Assembly: GCA_900542875.1 (NCBI GenBank)
Contig: UQPH01000021.1
Span: 1-26,615 of the forward strand
Length of the DNA: 26,615 bases
Source of the DNA: an uncultured Eubacterium sp.
GTDB taxonomy: Bacteria > Bacillota > Clostridia > Oscillospirales > Acutalibacteraceae
Direction of reading: 5' to 3'
The notes under the pieces are model-generated. The model saw nothing but the letters and a program-made list of their open reading frames with translations. It searched no databases and had not been told where the DNA came from. A program made the translations under genes and the position numbers. Positions 14,025 through 21,180 of this stretch are shown piece after piece. Each line of letters opens with the position of its first letter. Within the stretch, counting starts at the first letter, position 1.

Positions 14025-15455
14025 TTAGTCAATTTGGGTATAGAACACATCTAAAACCGTCTGCATAAGTTTATCCTCATCGGGAGTAAAGTATGCGTTT
14101 ACATAGTTGGGATTTGACGGGTCGGGTGCTCTTAAATCAACCGTTCCGTCAAGAGTATATGTCTTAAAGTTTGTAATGCCGTTTGAGAGCATAACGGAGG
14201 CTAAATAGGTTACATTGTTCAGCGATAGATTGGTTTGGCTGTACTGTTTTGCCGTGTTGTATAAATCCGATACAACGCCGAAATCCTTTTTGATAACGGG
14301 CAAAAGAGCATCGGCAAATGCCTTTACATACTGAACCTGTCTGTCGCCTCTTTCGAGTGCGGAGGTTGCGTGATCCATATCACGGGTTCTTACATATGCC
14401 TCTGCCATATCGCCTTTGAGAGTAACCGGTACTCCCTCTTGAATTCCCTTGTCGGGGATGGAGTAAGTAGGTGTCAGCGTTACTCCGCCCACTGCGTCAT
14501 TGAGCGGTGCAATGCCCGAAAGGTCGAGTGCAAAGTATTTGTCTATCGGGACATTATAGAGTATTCTGCTCATTGCTTTTGTTACGTTGTTGCAACTCTG
14601 CTCTTTACCGTCGCCGTAAGCATATGATATGGTCAACTGTACGCTCTGCGTTTTGAGGAATACTCCGCTTGATGAATAAATATCAATATCAACAACCGTG
14701 TCACGGGGAACGGCAATAACTTTCATTTCACCCGTTGCCGTGTTTATTGCGGCAACCATATCCGCATCGGCACATCCGAGGTTGTTTACATATTCGTCTC
14801 TGTATTCGAGTTCTCTCTCGTCGATACCCATAAACGCAATGGGTACGATGTTTTCATTATATTGGTATTTGTGTCCGTTATAGGTGATGATTTCGTTTAG
14901 GTCCGTTGTTTGGGCGACAGAGGTCAAATCGTTTTTGCCCTCGTTTTTCAGCACCGTGTACGCTATTCCCGTTCCGCCTAAAATGAGAGCGATAATTAAT
15001 ATAATTATAATTATTATTTTCAGCCACTTTGGCATTTTGCTCTTTTTCTTGTGCGAGTGACGGTGGGAAGAGTGATGATGTGAAGATGATGAATGGTGGT
15101 GAGAATGTTCACCGTGGTGATGATGCGAACCCGACGAATGATGGTGAGAATGTTCGCCGTGGTGATGATGCGAATGTTCGCCCGAATGACTGTGCGTGTG
15201 CTCGTTTGAGTGATGATGTTCCGTAGCCTCTTCGCTTTTGCTTGGGATGTCGGTGTCACTCTTGCTTTCGCTGTCACTTTTTACGGTACTTTTGCCGTTA
15301 TTGAGGAGCAGGTTTTCAACATCGTCGTGTTTCCTTCCGTGAGACGGCGTTTTTTCTGTCAGCTTAAATTCGGTTTTTTCCTTTGGCGCTCCGTCGGAGA
15401 ATAAAATATTTTCGCTCTCATTTGATGAGAGATTGGGGTCAATTTGTCTTTTCAT
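14025..15455 (-). CDS. LytR-CpsA-Psr (LCP) phosphotransferase with histidine-rich cytoplasmic region
   Basis: A 476-residue membrane enzyme expected to transfer lipid-linked glycopolymers onto peptidoglycan. Residues 1-79 are polar and probably disordered. Residues 80-135 are very rich in His with Ser, Glu and Gly in GEHSHHH-type repeats. A basic KKKSKMPKW stretch leads into one membrane span (about 144-168). The extracellular LCP domain (about 205-470) has IAFMGIDERE, DADMVAAINTATGEMKVIAV and PRDTVVDI, then VRTRDMDHATSALERGDRQVQ, containing the conserved Arg and Asp residues that bind the pyrophosphate. Its start overlaps the sortase gene by 17 bases. The LCP assignment is firm; the His-rich segment is an accessory feature that I do not know from this family. 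Confidence 0.93.
   Translation of the reverse strand: MKRQIDPNLSSNESENILFSDGAPKEKTEFKLTEKTPSHGRKHDDVENLLLNNGKSTVKSDSESKSDTDIPSKSEEATEHHHSNEHTHSHSGEHSHHHHGEHSHHHSSGSHHHHGEHSHHHSSSSHHHSSHRHSHKKKSKMPKWLKIIIIIILIIALILGGTGIAYTVLKNEGKNDLTSVAQTTDLNEIITYNGHKYQYNENIVPIAFMGIDERELEYRDEYVNNLGCADADMVAAINTATGEMKVIAVPRDTVVDIDIYSSSGVFLKTQSVQLTISYAYGDGKEQSCNNVTKAMSRILYNVPIDKYFALDLSGIAPLNDAVGGVTLTPTYSIPDKGIQEGVPVTLKGDMAEAYVRTRDMDHATSALERGDRQVQYVKAFADALLPVIKKDFGVVSDLYNTAKQYSQTNLSLNNVTYLASVMLSNGITNFKTYTLDGTVDLRAPDPSNPNYVNAYFTPDEDKLMQTVLDVFYTQID
15091..15180 (-). repeat. In-frame 45-base tandem repeat encoding His-rich units
   Basis: The segments at 15091-15130 and 15136-15175 match with two or three differences, at a period of 45 bases (15 codons). 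The repeat lies inside the LCP gene and encodes HHHGEHSHHHSS-type units. Flanking sequence (15051-15218) holds further degenerate His-rich copies. Confidence 0.85.
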
Positions 15456-16227
15456 CGTTTATTAATACTCCACAAACTAAATATCTGTTGCTTTTTTGGT
15501 TTGTTATGCAGGTTGAAAGCACAACGATTTTGCTGTCGGTTGTAAGCTCTTTTTCCGGCTTTCTTACATTTTTAACAGCGGAATTCGGATTTTGTATCAT
15601 AGAAAGAAATTCTTTATATACATCATCGTCTCTAAAATTAAAACTGTTCATAATGTGCCTGTCGTCATACTTAAAAGCCGAAATGACTTCATATGTCAGT
15701 TTTTTGCCGGGGGTGTAAATTGTAAAATAAGGATTTGCGTTAAAAGTATCCTCATTTTCAAAATTATGCAGGGTGGTAAAGAAAGTGTCGCTGTAACCGT
15801 TGTGACCGTAAATTACCGTAACTCTGTCGGAAAAATCCGTAGAGTTCATACTCTGCGTGTATACGGCACCCGAGGCGGAATATTTTTTATCCGTGGCGCT
15901 GTGCTTTAGGTAGAAGTCATCCGACTCCTTGCTCTGCAAAATGGGATAATCTACCTTTGTTCCCGGTACATTTATCCATGCGTAAATTTCATCGTTTGTC
16001 TCTTTGAGAGAAGCAAAATCTATCGGATTGTCCGCAAGCGATTCAGTGGTTACCACAGCCGTGGATATAACCTTGGTGTCATCATCTGCCTTTTTGCTGT
16101 CGGCAACATATTTGCCTATCATAATAACGCCGATTACTATAAGCAGTATAGCCACTGCGCTGAGTATCTTTTTTGCAGTTGAGGTGCCTTGCTTTTTTTC
16201 GGCATTGCCGTTTTCTCTGCTTTTCAT
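15439..16227 (-). CDS. Class B sortase
   Basis: A 262-residue cysteine transpeptidase that joins secreted proteins to the cell wall. It has an N-terminal membrane anchor (about 20-40) and a sortase domain from about 70. Class B marks are NDEIYAWINVPGTKVDYPI (78-96) and YLKHSATDKKYSASGAVY. The catalytic triad is visible: His142 in VIYGHNG, Cys240 in VVLSTC and Arg248 in SNRYLV. The protein ends just after the active-site Arg strand. AAGGTGATATT precedes ATG 16227. The adjacent upstream gene encodes a small protein with an SPSTG sorting signal, its likely substrate. A strong terminator separates them, so sortase expression depends on read-through or an unseen promoter. C. difficile SrtB, also class B, recognises (S/P)PxTG, which supports the pairing. 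Confidence 0.95.
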   Translation of the reverse strand: MKSRENGNAEKKQGTSTAKKILSAVAILLIVIGVIMIGKYVADSKKADDDTKVISTAVVTTESLADNPIDFASLKETNDEIYAWINVPGTKVDYPILQSKESDDFYLKHSATDKKYSASGAVYTQSMNSTDFSDRVTVIYGHNGYSDTFFTTLHNFENEDTFNANPYFTIYTPGKKLTYEVISAFKYDDRHIMNSFNFRDDDVYKEFLSMIQNPNSAVKNVRKPEKELTTDSKIVVLSTCITNQKSNRYLVCGVLINDEKTN

Positions 16228-16250
16228 AATATCACCTTAAATGTCTTGAT

Positions 16251-16288
16251 GAAAAAGAAAAGACCCATAACATACAGTTACAGGTCTT
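16251..16288 (-). terminator. Terminator between the anchored protein and the sortase
   Basis: Minus-strand AAGACCTGTAAC, loop TGTAT, GTTATGGGTCTT: 12 pairs including two G-T (16260-16271 with 16277-16288), followed by TTCTTTTTC. It should end most transcripts of the upstream small gene. Confidence 0.85.
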
Positions 16289-16301
16289 GAAAATTAATCA
16301 A

Positions 16302-16823
16302 TTAGTCCTTTTTCTTAAGTGCTGTCAACAAAGCAACGCCTGCACCTGCTACTGCAACGCCAGCTACAGAAGCACCTGTTGACGGTGATGTGCCGCTCTT
16401 ATCGGTGTTGCCGGTTGAGGGCTTTGTTGTGCTGCCGGAATTAGCAGACTTCTTTGTGATAGCGTTAGCTGTGAACTCTCTCTTAGCCTCGGCAACAGAA
16501 GGATTAACCTTGATGATAAGGGTAGTGCCTTCCTTCTTTACGATTGTGTACTCGCCTTCTTCTAAGCCGACGATTTCCCAACGGAGAAACTCTTCCTTGC
16601 CGACATAGTCGAATCTAACCTCGTAAGAATCACTGTCGGATACTTTGATGGTTACATCTGAGGTTGTAGGCTGACCGTTAACTGCACCTGAAGCAGTAAA
16701 TTTCTGGTCGCCGCTTCCTACGGTGATGTTAGAAGAATTTGCAGCCATAGCCGGAACTACGGACATAGCGCCCACTGCTACAAACATCATAATTGAAAGT
16801 AATACAGAAATTAATTTTTTCAT
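16302..16823 (-). CDS. Small secreted protein with SPxTG sorting signal (probable sortase B substrate)
   Basis: 173 residues from ATG 16823, which has GAGGTG 7 bases upstream; a GTG at 16832 overlaps that ribosome site and is less likely. A signal peptide (MKKLISVLLSIMMFVAVGAM...PAMA) ends near residue 27. The mature part, about 30-122, is a beta-rich domain of unknown fold (YEVRFDYVGKEEFLRWEIVG, EYTIVKKEGTTLIIKVNP). A Ser/Thr/Gly linker with KPSTG (134-138) precedes SPSTG (146-150), a hydrophobic stretch (151-169) and the basic tail KKKD: a complete cell-wall sorting signal. It has its own strong promoter and is followed by a terminator and then the sortase gene. Function of the mature domain is unknown. 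Confidence 0.9.
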   Translation of the reverse strand: MKKLISVLLSIMMFVAVGAMSVVPAMAANSSNITVGSGDQKFTASGAVNGQPTTSDVTIKVSDSDSYEVRFDYVGKEEFLRWEIVGLEEGEYTIVKKEGTTLIIKVNPSVAEAKREFTANAITKKSANSGSTTKPSTGNTDKSGTSPSTGASVAGVAVAGAGVALLTALKKKD

Positions 16824-16878
16824 AAATAACACCTCATTAAAGATACTGATTTACAATATATCACTATAATTCGATTAA

Positions 16879-16907
16879 ATTATATCACAAGTGTTTCGTT
16901 TTGTAAA
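16879..16907 (-). promoter_or_regulatory. Promoter of the anchored protein / envelope cluster
   Basis: Minus-strand TTTACA (16902-16907), 17-base spacer, TATAAT (16879-16884) with TGA extension. The leader is about 50 bases. It is the only good promoter seen for the six-gene minus-strand cluster down to 10712. Confidence 0.85.
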
Positions 16908-16931
16908 GAAAAAATTTAATATTTTTTTATA

Positions 16932-18785
16932 TCAACTCAACTGTGCCTTTCCGGTGCACAGTTCATAGTATCTGCCCTTGAGAGCCAAAAGGTCGTTGTG
17001 GTCGCCTCTTTCTATGATTTCTCCGTTTTCAAGTACCATAATGGCATTTGCGTTTCTTACGGTTGAAAGTCTGTGAGCGATAACAAATACTGTTCTGCCT
17101 ATCATCAGTCTGTCCATACCGTGCTCGATATGTGCCTCGGTTCTTGTATCTACGGAAGAGGTTGCCTCGTCAAGAATCATAACCGGCGGGTCTGCAACAG
17201 CCGCTCTTGCGATAGCTAAAAGCTGTCTTTGTCCCTGGCTCAGATTTGCACCGTCGGACGTGAGCATGGTGTTGTAGCCGTCAGGCAGATGCTTTATGAA
17301 CGAGTGTGCACTCGCAAGTTTTGACGCTTCTATACATTCCTTGTCGGTGGCTTCAAGTCGTCCGTATCGGATATTATCCATAATGGTTCCCGTAAACAGA
17401 TGAGTGTCCTGCAAAACTATTGCAAGCGATTTTCTCAAATCAGCTTTTTTAATTCGCTTTATGTCTATTCCGTCATAGGTTATTTCGCCCTCTTGAATAT
17501 CATAAAAACGGTTAATAAGGTTTGTAATAGTTGTCTTTCCTGCACCCGTCGAGCCGACAAAAGCGATTTTTTGCGACTGCTTTGCATAAAGGTTTATGTG
17601 CTTTAATACGATTTTATCGTCCACATAACCGAAACTTACATCGTTGAAAACAACTTCGCCCTTAACCGCAACGGTTTTGTCGCCGTCAATCCAGTGCCAC
17701 TGTTTGCCGTTTTCGGTTCTAATTTCCTCAAGAGATACTGTGCCGTTGTCAATTTCGCTTTGCATATCCATAATGGCAAATACTCGCTCCGCACCCGCAA
17801 GTGCAGAGAAGATATTGGTCATCTGGTTCATTATCTGGTTAATCGGCTGAGTGAACTGCTTTGAGTAACTTAAAAATGTAAAGAATGTACCGATGCTCAG
17901 TCCGCTTGTGAGAACAAGAAATCCTCCTACCAGCGTTACACAGGCATATGACGCATTGTTTATACCCGTTGAGCACGGACCCATAATTCCCGAGTAGAAG
18001 TTTGCATTCGTTGCAACTTTTCTGAATTCTTCGTTTAATTTGTCAAAGTCATTCTTTGCTGTTTCCTCGTGGTTGAATACTTTGACAACTTTCATACCCT
18101 CAATTGTTTCTTCTATATTGCCGTTCATTTCGCCGAGAGCCTTTTGCTGTGCGGCAAAGTACTTTCTTGTTTTCTTTGCAATGTTGGCGGAGTTTACTAT
18201 CATTATAACCAAAAATACCGCCGCTATAATAAACAGCCTCCATTCGAGAACAATCATCATAACGATAATTCCCACAAAGCTGAATATTGAACTAATGAGC
18301 TGAACTATGGTTTGCTCGAGCATCATTTGAATGTTGTCTACATCGTTTGTATATCGGCTCATAATTTCGCCGTGTGTCTGTGAATCAAAATATCTCAGCG
18401 GCAGGGTCTGCATATGACTGAATAAATCTTTACGCAGAATGTTTGTGGTTTTGTATGCGATTTTTACCATAATCTTTGACTGAGTAAAAATACATACGCT
18501 TGCACCGATATAAAACGCAGAAACAATCAATAAATTTTTAAGCAACTGCTTAACTCCGACTGTTGCAAAATTGCCTGCGCTTATAGAATTTGCAACATCG
18601 TCGAGTATCGGCTTTAACCAATATGACGCCGCCATTTGGCATACAGTGGAAAGTACGAGGGAAAGAAATACCACAAACAGCAGTCCCTTGCTTTTTCCGA
18701 TATATTCGAGAATTCTCGAAAAGGTCTTTTTTACATCTTTCGGCTTTTCTGCCGGCCCTTTTCCGCGGGGTCCCATCGGTGGCAT
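16932..18785 (-). CDS. ABC exporter half-transporter, catalytic subunit (BmrD/TM288-like)
   Basis: 617 residues: a Gly/Pro/Lys-rich cytoplasmic head (1-25, MPPMGPRGKG), six membrane spans (about 30-330), then an ATPase domain. Walker A GSTGAGKTT is near 409, signature LSQGQRQ near 515, Walker B with catalytic Glu ILDEATSS near 537, and switch His IAHRL near 571. The catalytic Glu and His are intact, while the signature is LSQGQ rather than LSGGQ. ATG 18785 overlaps the partner's stop (TAATG), so the two halves are made in equal amounts and form one heterodimeric multidrug-type exporter. Substrate is not inferable. Confidence 0.94.
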   Translation of the reverse strand: MPPMGPRGKGPAEKPKDVKKTFSRILEYIGKSKGLLFVVFLSLVLSTVCQMAASYWLKPILDDVANSISAGNFATVGVKQLLKNLLIVSAFYIGASVCIFTQSKIMVKIAYKTTNILRKDLFSHMQTLPLRYFDSQTHGEIMSRYTNDVDNIQMMLEQTIVQLISSIFSFVGIIVMMIVLEWRLFIIAAVFLVIMIVNSANIAKKTRKYFAAQQKALGEMNGNIEETIEGMKVVKVFNHEETAKNDFDKLNEEFRKVATNANFYSGIMGPCSTGINNASYACVTLVGGFLVLTSGLSIGTFFTFLSYSKQFTQPINQIMNQMTNIFSALAGAERVFAIMDMQSEIDNGTVSLEEIRTENGKQWHWIDGDKTVAVKGEVVFNDVSFGYVDDKIVLKHINLYAKQSQKIAFVGSTGAGKTTITNLINRFYDIQEGEITYDGIDIKRIKKADLRKSLAIVLQDTHLFTGTIMDNIRYGRLEATDKECIEASKLASAHSFIKHLPDGYNTMLTSDGANLSQGQRQLLAIARAAVADPPVMILDEATSSVDTRTEAHIEHGMDRLMIGRTVFVIAHRLSTVRNANAIMVLENGEIIERGDHNDLLALKGRYYELCTGKAQLS

Positions 18786-20524
18786 TATTCCATCACTCCT
18801 TTCTGCTGTGTTTTATTGATTTCACGGTAAATTTCGCTCGACTCCATAAGTTCGTCGTGTGTGCCTATGCTGTCGATTTTTCCGTCATCAAGCACGATAA
18901 TTTTGTCTGCGTCCTTTACCGAACTTATACGCTGGGCGATAAGGATAACCGTTGTGTCTTTCAGTTCGTTATAAAAGCACTCTCTGATTTTAGCCTCGGT
19001 TGCCGTGTCAACCGCCGAGGTTGAGTCATCAAGAATAAGTACCTTTGGAGATTTAAGTATTGCTCTTGCGATACAAAGCCTTTGCTTTTGACCGCCCGAA
19101 AGGTTTAGTCCGCCCTGTGCCAAAACAGTATCGTAGCCGTCGGGCTGGCTCATTATGAAATCGTGCGCCTGAGCCGCTTTGCACGCCGCAATAACTTCTT
19201 CGTCCGTTGCGTTTTCGTTACCCCAGCGTATGTTTTCCTTTATACTGCCGGTGAAAAGCAGATTTTTTTGGAGCACAACGCCTATCATATCACGCAAAGC
19301 CTCTAAATCATATTTTCTGACATCAACTCCGTCAATGTCTATTTCGCCGCCCGTTACATCGTAAAGACGGGGTATGAGGTTTACAAGACTCGATTTTCCG
19401 CAGCCCGTTGAGCCGATAATTCCGACTATGCTGCCCGGCTTCGCCTCAAAATTTATATCGCTTAAAATATCGATTCCGTCGTTGTAGCCGAATGTAACAT
19501 TCTTAAATTCAACATCACCTTTTGGATTTTCGGGGATAAACGGCTTTTCGGGATTAACTATATCCACTTCTGTGTCGAGCACTTCAACTACTCTGTCACC
19601 GCACGCCTTTGCTCTTGTAAGTTGAAGGAACATCATGGATACCATCATTATATTCATCAGCACCTGCATAATGTATCCCGCAAGAACCGAGATTTGACCG
19701 ACTGCCATAAGACCGTTGCTTGCGTCAAGCGAACCTTTATAGTAAATGTATACGATTACTGCGTTCATCATAAGCATCATAATCGGCATAATCGTTACTA
19801 TAAGACCTGCCGCCTTTGAGCCCTGCTTTGCAAGCTCGTCGGACGACTTGTTGAATTTTTCTCTTTCTCTGTCCTCACGAACGAAAGCCTTTACGACTCT
19901 CATTCCTATAAGGTTTTCCTGTACGACTCTGTTTACATTGTCGATTTTCTTTTGCATCTTTTGGAACATCGGAAATCCGAATTTCAAAAACACCGCAATT
20001 ATTATCAGCATAATCGGCAGAAGTATGAGCAGAATCAGCGACAGTTTTGCGTTAATTGAAAACGCAAAGAATGCCGAAACGACGAGCAGGGCGGGAGCCC
20101 TTACCAAAATTCTCAGTCCCATCATTAATGTGTTTTGAAGCATTGTTACATCGTTCGTCAGTCTTGTGGTAAGAGATGAAGTTGAGAATGTGTCTATGTT
20201 CTTAAATGAAAACGAACTGATTTTTTCATACATCGCTTTTCTGAGACGGTAACCGAATTTTTGGCTGACAACCGATGATGTTTTCATCGTCATAAGTCCG
20301 CCGCATAAACCGATTATTGCCATAATGAACATAAGCAGTCCGATTTTTGCGATTTTCATTTTCAGTTCGTCGGTTTCGCCGTTTGCGTTTTTAACCATTT
20401 CGTAAACGCTGTTTGCTATTGACGGCATGGCAAGTTCGCATATCGCTTCTATTACCATACCCGCCGCACTTGCAAAGCACAGCCGACTTAAGCCGTGCAG
20501 GTATTTTGACAGCTTTTTAATCAT
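18785..20524 (-). CDS. ABC exporter half-transporter, degenerate-site subunit (BmrC/TM287-like)
   Basis: 579 residues from ATG 20524, which has AGGAGG at 20534-20539; an upstream in-frame ATG at 20587 lies inside the MarR gene and lacks a ribosome site. Six spans (about 15-310) are followed by an ATPase domain: Walker A GSTGCGKSS near 371, canonical LSGGQKQR near 473, Walker B LILDDSTSAV near 497 with Asp in place of the catalytic Glu, and IAQRI near 529 with Gln in place of the switch His. These changes mark the non-hydrolysing site of heterodimeric exporters. The start overlaps the MarR stop by 8 bases and the end overlaps the partner by 1 base. Self-regulated operon. Confidence 0.94.
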   Translation of the reverse strand: MIKKLSKYLHGLSRLCFASAAGMVIEAICELAMPSIANSVYEMVKNANGETDELKMKIAKIGLLMFIMAIIGLCGGLMTMKTSSVVSQKFGYRLRKAMYEKISSFSFKNIDTFSTSSLTTRLTNDVTMLQNTLMMGLRILVRAPALLVVSAFFAFSINAKLSLILLILLPIMLIIIAVFLKFGFPMFQKMQKKIDNVNRVVQENLIGMRVVKAFVREDREREKFNKSSDELAKQGSKAAGLIVTIMPIMMLMMNAVIVYIYYKGSLDASNGLMAVGQISVLAGYIMQVLMNIMMVSMMFLQLTRAKACGDRVVEVLDTEVDIVNPEKPFIPENPKGDVEFKNVTFGYNDGIDILSDINFEAKPGSIVGIIGSTGCGKSSLVNLIPRLYDVTGGEIDIDGVDVRKYDLEALRDMIGVVLQKNLLFTGSIKENIRWGNENATDEEVIAACKAAQAHDFIMSQPDGYDTVLAQGGLNLSGGQKQRLCIARAILKSPKVLILDDSTSAVDTATEAKIRECFYNELKDTTVILIAQRISSVKDADKIIVLDDGKIDSIGTHDELMESSEIYREINKTQQKGVME

Positions 20525-20987
20525 TTGCCATTTCCTCCTGTCGGGTATAATTATCAATGAGTTTATCGAGTATATCGGACAGAGCAAGCACCTCGTCCTC
20601 GGAAAGTCCGTTTGTCAGTATCTTTTCCTCGGCGTCCAGCTTTGCCTTGATGTGCTCGGGCGCTTTTTCACCTTTTTTCGTCAAATAAATTTCTGTTCTT
20701 CTTGCGTCTTTGCTGCTGATTTTTTTTGCAACGAATCCTGCCTTTTCCATTCTTTTTATGCTTACGGAAACGGTTGACGGCGCAGTACCCGTCTCTTCTG
20801 CTATTTCGCTTATTGTTGCGCTTTTTTCTCGTTTTAGCATCATAATTATTCTGTGCTGTCCCGAAAACAATCCCTCGGCAGCAACAGCTCTGTTAAAATT
20901 GCTTTTTTCCAACCTGCCTAAAAGAGCAATTCTCGGCCCGATATTGCCTCTTGCCGGAGCAGGTAAGCAACGCTTTTCATTACACAA
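20517..20987 (-). CDS. MarR-family transcriptional regulator of the ABC exporter
   Basis: About 156 residues. A winged helix-turn-helix core carries SGQHRIIMMLKREKSATISEIAEETGTAPSTVSVSIKRMEKAGFVAKKISSKDARRTEIYLTKKG in sequence, with the DxR wing motif (KDARR); flanking helices serve for dimerisation. TTG 20987 is chosen because TGAGGT lies 9 bases upstream; ATG 21002 (161 residues) is in frame but that ATG sits right at the same ribosome site and has none of its own. The N-terminus has cysteines (CNEKRCLP), unusual but without proven role. It is first in a MarR-ABC-ABC operon, with two operator-like palindromes over the promoter start region, which fits autorepression lifted by a transported compound. 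Confidence 0.93.
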   Translation of the reverse strand: MCNEKRCLPAPARGNIGPRIALLGRLEKSNFNRAVAAEGLFSGQHRIIMMLKREKSATISEIAEETGTAPSTVSVSIKRMEKAGFVAKKISSKDARRTEIYLTKKGEKAPEHIKAKLDAEEKILTNGLSEDEVLALSDILDKLIDNYTRQEEMAND

Positions 20988-21009
20988 TTTGCAGTACCTC
21001 ATTTAATAT

Positions 21010-21036
21010 TTAGCCGACTAATATTTAGTCGACTAA
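21010..21036. promoter_or_regulatory. Tandem MarR-type operators
   Basis: Perfect palindrome TTAGTCGACTAA (21025-21036) and near-copy TTAGCCGACTAA (21010-21021), centre-to-centre 15 bases, within a 15-base tandem repeat of AATATTTAGYCGACT. They cover the expected transcription start of the MarR-ABC operon. Confidence 0.82.
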
Positions 21037-21041
21037 CGGTT

Positions 21042-21069
21042 ATTATATCACACAAATTTTTAATGTCAA
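21042..21069 (-). promoter_or_regulatory. Promoter of the MarR-ABC operon
   Basis: Minus-strand TTGACA (21064-21069), 16-base spacer, TATAAT (21042-21047) with TGA extension. The operators begin 5 bases downstream of the -10 box. Confidence 0.85.
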
Positions 21070-21097
21070 GCCTTTTTTACTTTGGAAGAAATAACTA

Positions 21098-21126
21098 TTG
21101 ATATACCTATTAATATATGATAAAAT
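21098..21126 (+). promoter_or_regulatory. Promoter of rsmA
   Basis: TTGATA (21098-21103), 17-base spacer, TAAAAT (21121-21126) with TGA extension. It diverges from the MarR promoter and lies 60 bases from the operators, so it is probably independent of MarR. Confidence 0.65.
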
Positions 21127-21180
21127 ATGACCTGCCGGAACGGCTTATTGTGTTTTTACAGTTATGTGGGAGGGGAAACC

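Noticed and set aside
15051..15218. Regular repeats as a CRISPR array
   Set aside because: The period is 45 bases, in frame, with no unique spacers and a His-rich product within the LCP gene; it is a coding tandem repeat.
16908..16931. Terminator after the ABC exporter operon
   Set aside because: Only an A/T stem (AAAAAAT/ATTTTTT) is present, too weak to call; read-through into the envelope cluster remains possible.
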